Positions 33,330-42,272 of a stretch of 64,000 bases of DNA are shown here, piece by piece. Made by a program: the position numbers and the translations under genes. The notes below the pieces were generated by a model that saw nothing but the letters and a program-made list of their open reading frames with translations, was not told where the DNA came from and made no database searches. Position 1 is the stretch's first letter. Every line of letters begins with the position of its first letter. Origin of the DNA: Dyadobacter sp. MSC1_007 (GTDB lineage: Bacteria > Bacteroidota > Bacteroidia > Cytophagales > Spirosomataceae); assembly GCF_023667495.1 (NCBI RefSeq), contig NZ_JAMOZL010000018.1:1-64000 (forward strand). The letters are read 5' to 3'.

Positions 33330-34817
33330 ATGAGTAGTCCGGTTGAAATACCTTTTAAAAATGTAATCCTGCTCGACCGGCTTTCCGGTACGCCGGTTTA
33401 TCTTCAGATCGCCCGCCAGATGATCAACGCCATCCAGCGCGGCGTGCTCGTGACGGGCGTGCAACTGCCTGGCACACGCTCACTTGCAGACACGCTCGAC
33501 GTGCACAGGAAGACGGTCGTGGCGGCGTATCATGAGCTGGATGCGCAGGGATGGATAGAAATGCTCCCGAATAAGGGCACTTTCGTGACCAAGAAAAGTC
33601 CGGTAGTCCGGGGCAATGCGTTACCTGCCAGTGTAAGCGATCTGAAACAATATCCGCGCGAGACCGGGTTCTCTTTTGAAGAAAGTATGCTCCTGGACCG
33701 GCCCGTTTCCCTTTCAAAAGCTGATCTGGAATTTACCGACGGGTTACCCGACGTGCGGCTCGCTCCAATGGATAAGCTGGCGAAGGCCTATTCGAGTGTT
33801 TTGAGGAGAAATAATAACCGCAAATACCTGAGTTACTCCCATGTGGAGGGCAATCTTTGGTTCCGGGACAAGCTCGCGATGTACCTCAATAATACCCGTG
33901 GCCTGCATATCGCTGCCGATAATATCATCACTACCCGGGGCATTCAGATGGGTATTTACCTTGCTTCCAATTTATTGCTGAAAAAAGGGGATAACGTGGT
34001 GGTAGGTAACCTGAGCTATTATGTGGCCAATATGATTTTCCAGCAAGCCGGGGCCAACATACTTTCGGTTCCGGTCGACGATCAAGGCATTTCGGTGGAA
34101 GCAGTGCGCACGCTATGTGAGCAGAAAAAGATCAGGATGCTCTACATTACCCCGCATCATCATTATCCGACTACGGTTACATTGAGTGCCGAGCGCAGGA
34201 TGGAATTATTGAACCTCTCGGTGAAATATGGTTTTATCATTCTGGAAGACGATCACGATTACGATTTTCACTATAACAGTAGTCCGGTTTTGCCGCTCGC
34301 GAGTGCCGACGGGGCCGGGATGGTCGTGTACGTGGGCTCATTTTGCAAAGCATTGGCGCCTGGATTGCGCTCTGGCTATATTGTGGCTCCTCAAAATCTC
34401 ATTCGTGAACTCGGGAAATTTCGCCGTATTATCGACAGGCAGGGCGATCTGATGATGGAACAGGCACTGGCAGAGCTGCTCGATGAAGGCGAAATTCAGC
34501 GGCATATCAAGAAGGCGCAAAAAGTTTATCACCAGCGGAGAGATTTGCTTGGTGAATTGCTGTCGAATGGTTTCAGTGAATATTTATCCTTCAAATCACC
34601 CCCCGGCGGTCTGGCAGTTTGGACGGAGTGGCGGAAGGATATCAACCTGATGCGGGTAAGTAAGGAGTGTTTGAGACAAAATCTGCATTTGCCGCAGACA
34701 TTGCTTTTTCAGACCGGGCAACTGAGCGCGATGCGGCTGGGCTTTGGAAATATGGATATGGGTGAGCTGGGAGAAGCCATGCATATTTTAAAAAGTGTGG
34801 TGGAAAAGAACGGATGA
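33330..34817 (+). CDS. MocR/PdxR-family PLP-dependent transcriptional regulator
   Basis: From ATG 33330 the 495-residue protein has a GntR winged helix (PVYLQIARQMINAIQRGVLVTGVQLPGTRSLADTLDVHRKTVVAAYHELDAQGWIEMLPNKGTFV condensed) and a fold-type I aminotransferase domain with NIITTRGIQMGIYLAS, ILEDDHDYDFHY and the PLP lysine in VYVGSFCKALAPGLRSGY. MocR proteins sense PLP or amino compounds and act on adjacent divergent genes; here the neighbour is the TonB receptor. The upstream in-frame extension is not family-like and is omitted. Confidence 0.92.
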   Translation: MSSPVEIPFKNVILLDRLSGTPVYLQIARQMINAIQRGVLVTGVQLPGTRSLADTLDVHRKTVVAAYHELDAQGWIEMLPNKGTFVTKKSPVVRGNALPASVSDLKQYPRETGFSFEESMLLDRPVSLSKADLEFTDGLPDVRLAPMDKLAKAYSSVLRRNNNRKYLSYSHVEGNLWFRDKLAMYLNNTRGLHIAADNIITTRGIQMGIYLASNLLLKKGDNVVVGNLSYYVANMIFQQAGANILSVPVDDQGISVEAVRTLCEQKKIRMLYITPHHHYPTTVTLSAERRMELLNLSVKYGFIILEDDHDYDFHYNSSPVLPLASADGAGMVVYVGSFCKALAPGLRSGYIVAPQNLIRELGKFRRIIDRQGDLMMEQALAELLDEGEIQRHIKKAQKVYHQRRDLLGELLSNGFSEYLSFKSPPGGLAVWTEWRKDINLMRVSKECLRQNLHLPQTLLFQTGQLSAMRLGFGNMDMGELGEAMHILKSVVEKNG

Positions 34818-34905
34818 GCAAATCGTAGAGGTTGTAATCCTGAATTATTCAATTAATTTGAGATAAATTCCTATTAATGCATTTCTCACTGCTTTGACCT
34901 CCCCG

Positions 34906-36261
34906 ATGAAAAAAAGAACTTTTATTAAACTATCATCCGCATTAATGACGGCTCCTTTATTTTCCCCGCTGACCGGCTGGGTCAATGGTGATAAGCTCAA
35001 AAACTGGGCAGGTAATCTTGAATACAGCACCGAAAAGCTCGATTTGGGCAAAAATTTGCAGCAGGTACAAACAATTGTCAGGAAGTACCCCAAACTGAAA
35101 GTGCTCGGTACCAGGCATTGTTTCAATGACATTGCTGATACGAAAGACCAGTTCATATCAGTGGTGGGGGCCGATGAGTTGATGTCAATCGATGCAAAAA
35201 ATAAAACGGTGACAGTCAATGGAGGTCTGAAATACGGGCAATTGAGCCCCTACCTGCATCAAAAAGGATTTGCGTTGCACAATCTAGCCTCGCTTCCTCA
35301 CATATCCGTGGCAGGCGCATGCGCCACGGCTACGCATGGGTCTGGGGATAAAAATGGGAACCTCGCTACGGCAGTTTCGGCGATGGAAATCGTGACTGCG
35401 GACGGTGAGGTGGTGAAACTGAGCCGCGAGAAGGATGGAGAAAAATTCAATGCCGCGGTAGTGCATTTGGGAGCGTTGGGTGTGGTGACGAAAGTGACAT
35501 TGGATGTACAGCCGACGTTTATGATGGATCAGCATGTCTACGAAAATTTGCCGCTGACGCAGCTCAAAGATCATTTTGATGAAATTGAATCAAGCGGATA
35601 CAGTGTGAGTTTGTTTACCAACTGGTCGAGTGATTCGATTACGGAGGTGTGGATCAAACATAAATTATCCGGGTCGAAAGTGCCGAAAGTACAGGCGGCC
35701 AGGGAATTTTTCGGAGGAAAATTGGCTACCAAAAACCTGCATCCTATTCCCGAGCTTTCCGCTGAAAACTGTACCGAACAAATGGGTGTTCCAGGCCCCT
35801 GGTACGAGCGTATGCCACATTTTAAAATGGGCTTTACACCCAGCAGCGGCAAGGAACTTCAATCCGAATATTTTGTGCCGAGAAAGAATGCAGTAGAAGC
35901 GATTATGGCCATTTCGAAAATGGGAAACCAGGTTGGGCCACATTTATTTACATCAGAAATCCGGACTATCGCCGCAGACGATCTTTGGCTGAGCCCTTGT
36001 TATAAGCAGGATTCGGTAGCCATACACTTTACCTGGAAACAGGACTGGCCTGCTGTGAGCAAGCTCTTACCTGTAATAGAAAAAGAGCTGGCTCCGTTCG
36101 ACGTGCGTCCGCATTGGGGCAAACTATTTACCATTGCGCCGACATTGCTGGAAAAACGCTATCCTAAACTTGCTGAATTCAGAGAACTGGCCAAGGAATA
36201 TGACCCAAAGGGCAAATTCAGGAATGAATTTCTGAATAAGAATGTGTTCGGAGCGTCATAA
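34906..36261 (+). CDS. Exported FAD-linked oxidase, alditol/aldonolactone oxidase-like
   Basis: From ATG 34906 the 451-residue protein has a short basic signal (KKRTFIKLSSALMTAPLF), then an FAD-binding type 4 domain with KVLGTRHCFNDIADTKDQ, HNLASLPHISVAGACATATHGSG and VVHLGALGVVTKVTL. The C-terminal half ends with RPHWGKLFT, typical of the D-arabinono-1,4-lactone/alditol oxidase group. The His in GTRHCFN corresponds to the residue that covalently binds FAD in AldO-type enzymes. It probably oxidises a polyol or sugar lactone in the periplasm; the substrate is uncertain. Confidence 0.85.
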   Translation: MKKRTFIKLSSALMTAPLFSPLTGWVNGDKLKNWAGNLEYSTEKLDLGKNLQQVQTIVRKYPKLKVLGTRHCFNDIADTKDQFISVVGADELMSIDAKNKTVTVNGGLKYGQLSPYLHQKGFALHNLASLPHISVAGACATATHGSGDKNGNLATAVSAMEIVTADGEVVKLSREKDGEKFNAAVVHLGALGVVTKVTLDVQPTFMMDQHVYENLPLTQLKDHFDEIESSGYSVSLFTNWSSDSITEVWIKHKLSGSKVPKVQAAREFFGGKLATKNLHPIPELSAENCTEQMGVPGPWYERMPHFKMGFTPSSGKELQSEYFVPRKNAVEAIMAISKMGNQVGPHLFTSEIRTIAADDLWLSPCYKQDSVAIHFTWKQDWPAVSKLLPVIEKELAPFDVRPHWGKLFTIAPTLLEKRYPKLAEFRELAKEYDPKGKFRNEFLNKNVFGAS

Positions 36262-36293
36262 AATTAACGCCGGAAATGAATGATTCGGCGCAT

Positions 36294-36301
36294 TAATTTT
36301 G
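36294..36301 (+). promoter_or_regulatory. Candidate -7 promoter box for the TetR-like/AarF pair (TAATTTTG)
   Basis: TAATTTTG lies 43 bases before the ATG at 36345 and fits TAnnTTTG. No clear -33 TTTG is found at the normal distance. Confidence 0.35.
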
Positions 36302-36344
36302 TTGCTAAGTGGTATGATCATCTTCATCTTAATCCATACTACTA

Positions 36345-37019
36345 ATGGCTGCCAAAACGAAAGAGATTCCAGTAGCTGTCCGTGAACTCACGGCCGACAA
36401 GATCACGGAGCTTTATATGCATTACTGTCTCGAAAACCATAAGAGACCCGAGTCCGTTTACCTTTTCTGTAAGCAGAACGGCATGGTTGAAAAAGACTTT
36501 TATCAATTTTTTACTTCTATTGATTCGCTGGAAAAGCGGGTTTTCGTAAGTTTTCATAAACTAGCGGTCAACCTGATCAAACAAAGTGGCGATGTGGGCC
36601 TGCTCGGTTTCCGCGATAAATTGCTGACTTACTACTATACTTATTTTGAGATCCTGACGGCAAACAGAAGTTATGTTGTTTTCTCATTGAAAGAAGACAA
36701 AAACAAGCTGAACGGAATCCTGAAACTGAAAGAATTCAGGGCGGAATTCAAAACTTTCATCCACGAGATCAGCGAAGGTTACCTCAAAGCCAAAAGCGAA
36801 CGCATACGTAATGCGCAGCAGGATGCATTGGAGGAAGGTGCGTGGATTCAATTGCTGGTTACACTGAAATTCTGGCTCGACGATGAGTCGATCGGATTTG
36901 AAAAAACAGACCTGTTTATCGAAAAATCGATCCGCGCCACATTCGACCTCATCGATACAACACCATTGGAAAGTGTGATCGATTTTGGGAAGTTTTTAAT
37001 TAAAGAAAAATTGCGGTAG
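36345..37019 (+). CDS. TetR-like transcriptional regulator with TetR C-terminal domain
   Basis: The 224-residue helical protein has an N-terminal DNA-binding-like part (ELTADKITELYMHYCLENHKRPESVYLFCKQNGMVEKDFYQFFTSID condensed) diverged from the canonical TetR helix-turn-helix, and a C-terminal ligand/dimer domain with GFRDKLLTYYYTYFEILTANRSYVVF. It ends 2 bases before the AarF-like kinase start, an arrangement I believe recurs in Bacteroidota. It likely controls its own operon. Ligand unknown. Confidence 0.8.
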   Translation: MAAKTKEIPVAVRELTADKITELYMHYCLENHKRPESVYLFCKQNGMVEKDFYQFFTSIDSLEKRVFVSFHKLAVNLIKQSGDVGLLGFRDKLLTYYYTYFEILTANRSYVVFSLKEDKNKLNGILKLKEFRAEFKTFIHEISEGYLKAKSERIRNAQQDALEEGAWIQLLVTLKFWLDDESIGFEKTDLFIEKSIRATFDLIDTTPLESVIDFGKFLIKEKLR

Positions 37020-37021
37020 GA

Positions 37022-38323
37022 ATGGAGACAATTGACAGCATACCTACTTCGAAAATACAGCGTGCGACCCGGTTAATTTCGACCGGCGTTAAGATCGGGG
37101 GGAATTATCTGAAATATTACGGGGAGAAAATTACAAACCCGGAATCAGCACGTGATAACCTCAATACCAACAATGCCGAGGATATTTATGACGGGCTTAA
37201 AAATCTGAAAGGCAGTGCATTGAAGCTTGCGCAAATGCTGAGTATGGAGAAGAATTTCCTTCCGCAGGCTTATGTGGAGAAATTCTCGTTGTCACAATTT
37301 TCGGTGCCGCCGCTTTCTGCTCCTCTCGTGGTCAAGACGTTTCGCAAATATTTTGGCAAGTCGCCTTTGGAGCTCTTCGATACATTCGATCCGAATGCCA
37401 TTAATGCCGCGAGTATTGGCCAGGTACATAAGGCCACGGCAAACGGCAAGCAACTGGCGGTTAAAATCCAGTATCCCGGGGTTGCGGAAAGCATTTCTTC
37501 CGACTTGTCGCTGGTGAAGCCGATTGCCATGAAAATGTTCAATATCCAGGCCAAGGATTCGGACAAGTATTTCAAGGAAGTGGAGACCAAGCTCACCGAA
37601 GAGACGAACTACTTCCTCGAAATCGCGCAAAGCACAGAGATCGCAGAAGCGTGCGCGCATATTCCTAATTTGAGGTTTCCGCGGTATTACCCGGAGTTTT
37701 CAAGCGAGCGCGTGATTACGATGGACTGGATGACGGGTAAGCATCTTTCAGAGTTTTGCAAGACTAACCCGGACCAGGAAACTGCCAACAAGATCGGTCA
37801 GGCGCTTTGGGACTTTTATATGTACCAGGTGCATCAGCTCCGCAAAGTGCATGCGGACCCGCATCCGGGCAATTTTCTGATCGACGAGCAGGACAACCTC
37901 ATTGCGATCGATTTTGGTTGCATTAAGGAAATTCCGGAAGATTTTTACGTGCCCTATTTTGAGCTCGCTGAACCGGAAAATCTGAATAACCCGGCTGTTT
38001 TTCATGCCAAACTGGTTGAGCTCGAAATTCTGACAAGTAAGGATACAAAAGAAGAAACGGTTTATTTTTCAAACCTTTTCAAAGAGATACTGGCCTTGCT
38101 GACACAGCCTTTTCAGTCGGATACATTTGACTTTTCGGATGAAGCATTCTTTGCCAGACTGGCTGCTTTGGGTGAAAAATATGCCAATGATAAGGAGCTG
38201 CGCAAAATGAATATGAACCGCGGGTCCAAGCATTTTATTTATATCAACCGTACTTTCTTCGGATTGTTCAGCTTACTCCACGACCTGAAAGCGGTGGTGG
38301 ACACCAAGCAATTTGTAAGCTAA
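37022..38323 (+). CDS. ABC1/AarF/UbiB-family atypical kinase
   Basis: The 433-residue protein has the UbiB signatures: the KGSALKLAQMLSM (KxGQ-like) N-helix near residue 62, NAASIGQVHKAT (the A-rich loop), LAVKIQYPG with the ATP-site Lys, VHADPHPGNFLI (catalytic loop) and IAIDFGCIKEI (DFG-like metal site). UbiB relatives act as ATPases supporting quinone or lipid metabolism. Here Gln of the usual KxGQ motif is shifted (KLAQ). It forms a two-gene operon with the TetR-like regulator and ends at a strong terminator. Confidence 0.9.
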   Translation: METIDSIPTSKIQRATRLISTGVKIGGNYLKYYGEKITNPESARDNLNTNNAEDIYDGLKNLKGSALKLAQMLSMEKNFLPQAYVEKFSLSQFSVPPLSAPLVVKTFRKYFGKSPLELFDTFDPNAINAASIGQVHKATANGKQLAVKIQYPGVAESISSDLSLVKPIAMKMFNIQAKDSDKYFKEVETKLTEETNYFLEIAQSTEIAEACAHIPNLRFPRYYPEFSSERVITMDWMTGKHLSEFCKTNPDQETANKIGQALWDFYMYQVHQLRKVHADPHPGNFLIDEQDNLIAIDFGCIKEIPEDFYVPYFELAEPENLNNPAVFHAKLVELEILTSKDTKEETVYFSNLFKEILALLTQPFQSDTFDFSDEAFFARLAALGEKYANDKELRKMNMNRGSKHFIYINRTFFGLFSLLHDLKAVVDTKQFVS

Positions 38324-38332
38324 AATGCAATG

Positions 38333-38380
38333 AAGAGGCGTAGCGGTCAACTCCCGCTATGCCTCTTTCTCTGTTTTTTT
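38333..38380. terminator. Bidirectional intrinsic terminator
   Basis: Arms at 38333-38346 (AAGAGGCGTAGCGG) and 38354-38367 pair over 14 bases with one G-T wobble, followed on the plus strand by CTCTG and seven T. It terminates the TetR/AarF operon. The right arm also contains the last codons and TAG stop of the convergent AI-2E family gene, so coding and termination overlap. Confidence 0.82.
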
Positions 38381-39463
38381 CCTGTTTACAAATCTGAAAA
38401 GATTGTTATTGGCTTGCTCCGGCGTCTGATCACCCAACAGGATTCCCCAGGGTTTCAAGCCGTCGACACGATCGAAGATCACTTTCATCATAGCAATTGC
38501 TGGTATCGAAAGGAACATCCCTGATAATCCGGCTAGCGCCCCGCCGATCAAAACACCCACAATCGAAACCAATGCATTGATACGCACTTTGGAGCCGACT
38601 ATAAAAGGTACCAGGAAGTTATTATCAATGACTTGTACCGCGATAAACACGCCCACGACTCCTAAAAGAACATCCATTTCCGGATGGCTGATAAAAGTAA
38701 CCATTACCGCAAGAGCCGTCGCTACCAGTCCGCCAATGTAGGGCACGAGGTTTAAAATCGCCGCCATTATGCCCAGAAGCATGGCATATTGGACATTCAG
38801 GATCAGCAATCCGACGGAATTCAGGATCGCAACCACCGTCGTTTCGAGCAATAGACCCACCATGTAGCTCTGAATAATGGATTTGATCTCTCCCATTACC
38901 TCCAAAACCCGCGCTTTGTGCTTTTCTGCAAATAATACCACCGTGAAATGCATGAGCATTGTCCGGTAATAAAGCAGCAGAAATGTGTAGATCGGAATGA
39001 GTATCAGCGTACCTAGTGGTCCGGTTACCACGCCGAGTGTTTCGGGCGCCTGAAAGTTTTCCAGCGTTTTGGTTTGGGCATTTTTGAGGTATTCGGCCTG
39101 CTGGCGATAGCTGACGCTGTATTCGCGCCGGATCCATCGTCTGGCGTCCCGGTAAAACAGATCGATATTCCTTTTTAGTTTGGGCCATTCGTCTGAGAAA
39201 TCGGCCAGTTGCATCGATATCAACACCGCCACCGCCGAGGCTATCAGCACTGCAAACAGAACAGCCAGACTGATTGCCATCAGTTTGGGGACGCCCAGCT
39301 TCATCAGCCAGCCTTCCAATGGACGTAATAAAACAGCCATAAGTCCCGCCAGAGCCAGCGGAACAATAATGTCCTGGCCCAGGAAAATAGCCAGCATAAT
39401 AATGCCGACAGCAAGTAATGAAAGCGAAAATTTCAGATAAAAGGGTGCCGGGGAAGCGTCCAT
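38357..39463 (-). CDS. AI-2E family (UPF0118) membrane transporter
   Basis: The 368-residue protein has about eight transmembrane helices and the family features: an N-terminal PLALAGLMAVLLRPLEGWL pair, a central soluble part (SDEWPKLKRNIDLFYRD), and the C-terminal LNLVPYIGGLVATALAV and GALAGLSGMFLSIPAIAMMKVIFDR segments. Members include TqsA and Na+/H+ antiporters, so AI-2 export should not be assumed. It stands alone, convergent with the AarF gene. Its stop lies inside the shared terminator stem. Confidence 0.9.
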   Translation of the reverse strand: MDASPAPFYLKFSLSLLAVGIIMLAIFLGQDIIVPLALAGLMAVLLRPLEGWLMKLGVPKLMAISLAVLFAVLIASAVAVLISMQLADFSDEWPKLKRNIDLFYRDARRWIRREYSVSYRQQAEYLKNAQTKTLENFQAPETLGVVTGPLGTLILIPIYTFLLLYYRTMLMHFTVVLFAEKHKARVLEVMGEIKSIIQSYMVGLLLETTVVAILNSVGLLILNVQYAMLLGIMAAILNLVPYIGGLVATALAVMVTFISHPEMDVLLGVVGVFIAVQVIDNNFLVPFIVGSKVRINALVSIVGVLIGGALAGLSGMFLSIPAIAMMKVIFDRVDGLKPWGILLGDQTPEQANNNLFRFVNRKKTEKEA

Positions 39464-39580
39464 GACCGGAGGGGTATTTGTTTTTCAAATAAAAGGAAAT
39501 ATTGATAACTTATAAGATCCGATCGAACCAATTTATTGGATTTGTTCGGAATAAGATAAATTCAATAAAAGCAAGTTGTC

Positions 39581-39781
39581 ATGGAAAACTTAAAATACAA
39601 TACGGAAGAAGAGTACGAAGAAGCAATGGTTATAATATATCAATTGATGCAAAAGGGCGAAGCCAATGTGACTGCAAGCGAACTCGAAACAGTCAGAGTG
39701 ATGGCGTTGGCCGCACAGGCGTATGAGCGGGAGCATCATTATGATGAGGAGCTCCGCCGGGAGCTTTCGCAACCTCATTAA
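39581..39781 (+). CDS. Small HigA N-domain-like protein (66 residues)
   Basis: The sequence MENLKYNTEEEYEEAMVIIYQLMQKGEANVTASELETVRVMALAAQAYEREHH condensed resembles the helical N-terminus of HigA-type antitoxins (YEEAxxxIxxLMxxGE...LxxLxxAYExxHY) but lacks the XRE helix-turn-helix that normally follows. It may be a lone domain kept as a small protein, or a truncated antitoxin. No toxin gene lies next to it; the downstream gene is a convergent GNAT 4 bases away. Confidence 0.6.
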   Translation: MENLKYNTEEEYEEAMVIIYQLMQKGEANVTASELETVRVMALAAQAYEREHHYDEELRRELSQPH

Positions 39782-39785
39782 TTTT

Positions 39786-40238
39786 TTAGCATAAGGCCTT
39801 CTTCATGCAAACGCTGATTTCCAGGCTATTTTCCGGGTCGAAATGCCCGGTGAATTCGTAGCCGAGATTTTGGTACATGGCAATCGCGGCGGGCTGGCCT
39901 TTGCCGGTTTCGAGAACGGCATATTTGTATCCTAGTTCTGTGGCCCATGCTTCAAGTTCGCGTACCATTGATGTCGCAATTCCGCTGCCTCGGAATTCAG
40001 GCAACACAAACATCCTTTTCAGCTCGATGGTTTGGTCATCAAATATCTTGAAACAGCCACAGGCGATTGGCTGTGCATTTTCATAGACTACGATCACGGT
40101 CGACAAATCGGTAATGCGGTTGTAATCTTCGAAATCTTCCTTTCTGGTGTTGTAAATCCGGCAAAGCTCGTCGTCGAGCAGGTCTGTCAATTTGTGAAAA
40201 TCCGGGTTGTCGCTGTGGGTGCGGGTGATTTGTTGCAT
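39786..40238 (-). CDS. GNAT family N-acetyltransferase
   Basis: From ATG 40238 (MQQITRTHSD) the 150-residue protein has the GNAT core: PIACGCFKIFDDQTIELKRMFVLPEFRGSGIATSMVRELEAWA with the RGSGIA acetyl-CoA loop, then YAVLETGKGQPAAIAMYQNLGYEFTG. It resembles YjaB/PhnO-type small acetyltransferases. The upstream extension in frame is not conserved-looking and would overlap the promoter region of the divergent phosphodiesterase gene. Confidence 0.85.
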   Translation of the reverse strand: MQQITRTHSDNPDFHKLTDLLDDELCRIYNTRKEDFEDYNRITDLSTVIVVYENAQPIACGCFKIFDDQTIELKRMFVLPEFRGSGIATSMVRELEAWATELGYKYAVLETGKGQPAAIAMYQNLGYEFTGHFDPENSLEISVCMKKALC

Positions 40239-40334
40239 TCTCGTACTGTCAATATTTAGTGCTAATGTAAGCGTTAGCGTCCGGGAATCCATCAATTTCG
40301 TACATTCGGGTTTGTTAATGTCTCCAATTGTGCG

Positions 40335-41285
40335 ATGCGTGTTCTGATCAGCTTTCTACTAATTTTATTATTACTAAATACGTTCTGTCGGGCACAAGTC
40401 GGCTTCAAAGTCGTGCCGCTAGGGGTGTATGGCGGCACCGCGGACGGAAACCTGTCTGCGTACATGGTCGCACCCACGGGAACGGACGCTTATGTATGTC
40501 TGGACGCGGGGACGGTCAGCAACGGCATTGCGCGTGCAATAGCCAATGGTGCATTTTCAGTTTCCGCCGACATCGTTTTAAAGCGATATATCAAAGCCTA
40601 TCTGATCTCGCACCCGCACCTGGACCATGTTTCGGGAATGATTATCAATTCCGTAGATGATACGATAAAGCAAGTTTACGGTTTCGAGCCGTGCATTGCG
40701 ACCTTGCGTGATCATTACTTCAACTGGAAAAGCTGGCCCAACCTTGCCAGCGAAGGCGCCATTCCCGCATTAAAGAAATATCGCTATCAAATACTGCTGG
40801 AAGGCGAGGAGCGGCCTGTTTTGGAAACAAGGATGTCGGTCAGGGCTTTTAGATTGGCCCATTCAAATCCATACGAGAGTGCTGCGTTTTTGATTCGTAA
40901 CGGTGAAGGTTATGTGTTGTATTTGGGTGATACCGGCCCGGACGACGTGGAGAAAACGGATAAAATGCGGCTCGTATGGGAGGCCGTGTCGCCACTGGTG
41001 AAGTCCGGTAAATTGAAAGGGATCTTTCTGGAAGTTTCTTACCCCAATACACAACAGGACCGGCAGCTGTATGGCCATTTGACTCCACGCTGGCTGATGC
41101 GCGAGCTGAACGTCTTGGCAACCCAGGCCGGAATGGATAAAATGCGCGACCTGAACGTAGTCGTCACGCACATTAAACCAACCGGAAATAATGAAACCCT
41201 GATCAGGAAAGAGCTTGCCGAGGGGAATAACCTTGGATTAAAGCTGATCTTTCCGGAGCAGGGCGTTCAATTTGAATTAAGATAG
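40335..41285 (+). CDS. Exported class II cyclic-nucleotide phosphodiesterase
   Basis: The 316-residue protein has a Sec signal peptide (MRVLISFLLILLLLNTFCRAQ) and a metallo-beta-lactamase-like domain with the class II PDE signature SHPHLDHVSGM (about residues 95-105), GGTADGNLSAYMV at the start, LAHSNPYESAAFLI, YLGDTGPDD and EVSYPN, VVVTHIKPT. Class II enzymes such as yeast PDE1 and periplasmic CpdP hydrolyse 3',5'-cAMP/cGMP. Export would direct it to extracellular or periplasmic cyclic nucleotide rather than internal signalling. Confidence 0.82.
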   Translation: MRVLISFLLILLLLNTFCRAQVGFKVVPLGVYGGTADGNLSAYMVAPTGTDAYVCLDAGTVSNGIARAIANGAFSVSADIVLKRYIKAYLISHPHLDHVSGMIINSVDDTIKQVYGFEPCIATLRDHYFNWKSWPNLASEGAIPALKKYRYQILLEGEERPVLETRMSVRAFRLAHSNPYESAAFLIRNGEGYVLYLGDTGPDDVEKTDKMRLVWEAVSPLVKSGKLKGIFLEVSYPNTQQDRQLYGHLTPRWLMRELNVLATQAGMDKMRDLNVVVTHIKPTGNNETLIRKELAEGNNLGLKLIFPEQGVQFELR

Positions 41286-41297
41286 GCTTCTATCTGG

Positions 41298-42194
41298 TTA
41301 CAGCAGCTTCGTCTGCCCGGCATTAGCCGTGCGCGGGTCGTAAGGTACTTTTAAGCCCATTCCCAGTTCGTCGTTGAACTTCTTGATAAGATAAGCCGAT
41401 AATAGTGGCGACGCTTCCTCATGGTTCTGGTGAACGAAAAAATAGATTTTTTGAATACCTTCTTCTACCCAAATTTTCAGTCTTTCGAACCAGTCGTCCA
41501 GCCGGGTGTAATCCGAATCCACGTTTGCACCATTGTATCGCACAAATGCGATGGGAGTGGTAAGGCGCATATGCAGCAGGTCGCGGCGGCCAGCCGAGTC
41601 TGTTACAATGTGCGTAATGTTTTTCTTTTCAAGGATTTCGTACAGTTCCTCATTGTTCCATATGCCATCGTACCAGCCGGTGTGACGTAGTTCAAGTGCT
41701 AATGGAAAGCCGGAAGGCCATGCTTCCAGGTAATCTTTCAGGATATCCCAGTTTTTGGGACCGAAGTTATCCGGCATTTGCAGAAAAAGCATTCCTAACT
41801 TGTCTTGCAAATGAGCAATACCGTCGAGATATATGTCGGTGGGTTCCTTCGCATCCTTCAAACGCTTCCAGTGGCTGATGCCCTGATGTAGTTTTGGGAA
41901 AAATTTAAACCCTTCCGGTGTTTTGGTATACCAGCTTTCGATCGTTTCTACCGGGAAGTTATTGTAGAAAGTGGCATTCAGTTCGATGCTGTTGAATTGC
42001 GTCGCGTAATAAGCCAGCTCGTCCTTGGTTCCCTTCGGATAAAAGCCTTTGAGGTCGGCTTTATTCCATTTGGCGCATCCAATGTAAATTTCAGGTTTTC
42101 CGGATTTGCCGGTCAGGAGTTTTTTGTTTGACGGAGCGTCGGGGGGCAATTTGAAGTCAATATCTTCCGGGTTTTCAACTTTTCCGAATTTCAT
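41298..42194 (-). CDS. DUF72 domain protein
   Basis: The 298-residue protein matches DUF72, a TIM-barrel-like family: YIGCAKWNKADLKGFYPKG, LAYYATQFNSIELNATFYN, FKFFPKLHQGISHWKRL, LGMLFLQMPDNFGPKNW, FPLALELRHTGWY and the C-terminal IYFFVHQNHEEASPLLSAYLIK. Function is unknown; the fold and conserved acidic and His residues suggest an enzyme. It lies 78 bases after the cupin gene on the same strand. Confidence 0.9.
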   Translation of the reverse strand: MKFGKVENPEDIDFKLPPDAPSNKKLLTGKSGKPEIYIGCAKWNKADLKGFYPKGTKDELAYYATQFNSIELNATFYNNFPVETIESWYTKTPEGFKFFPKLHQGISHWKRLKDAKEPTDIYLDGIAHLQDKLGMLFLQMPDNFGPKNWDILKDYLEAWPSGFPLALELRHTGWYDGIWNNEELYEILEKKNITHIVTDSAGRRDLLHMRLTTPIAFVRYNGANVDSDYTRLDDWFERLKIWVEEGIQKIYFFVHQNHEEASPLLSAYLIKKFNDELGMGLKVPYDPRTANAGQTKLL

Positions 42195-42272
42195 AGCTGG
42201 CTAAATTAAGATGGATTGATGGGTTTAGAACTGACATGCCAGGTCGGGCTGACCTGGCATGTAGGTGTTTTT

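Noticed and set aside
38625..39488. A 287-codon alternative frame over the AI-2E family transporter
   Set aside because: The translation is low-complexity Gly/Ser/His rich and lacks membrane helices; the transporter frame explains the sequence.
39463..39580. LuxS/AI-2 signalling implied by the AI-2E family transporter
   Set aside because: The family is functionally diverse and no luxS or AI-2 processing gene is present in the window.
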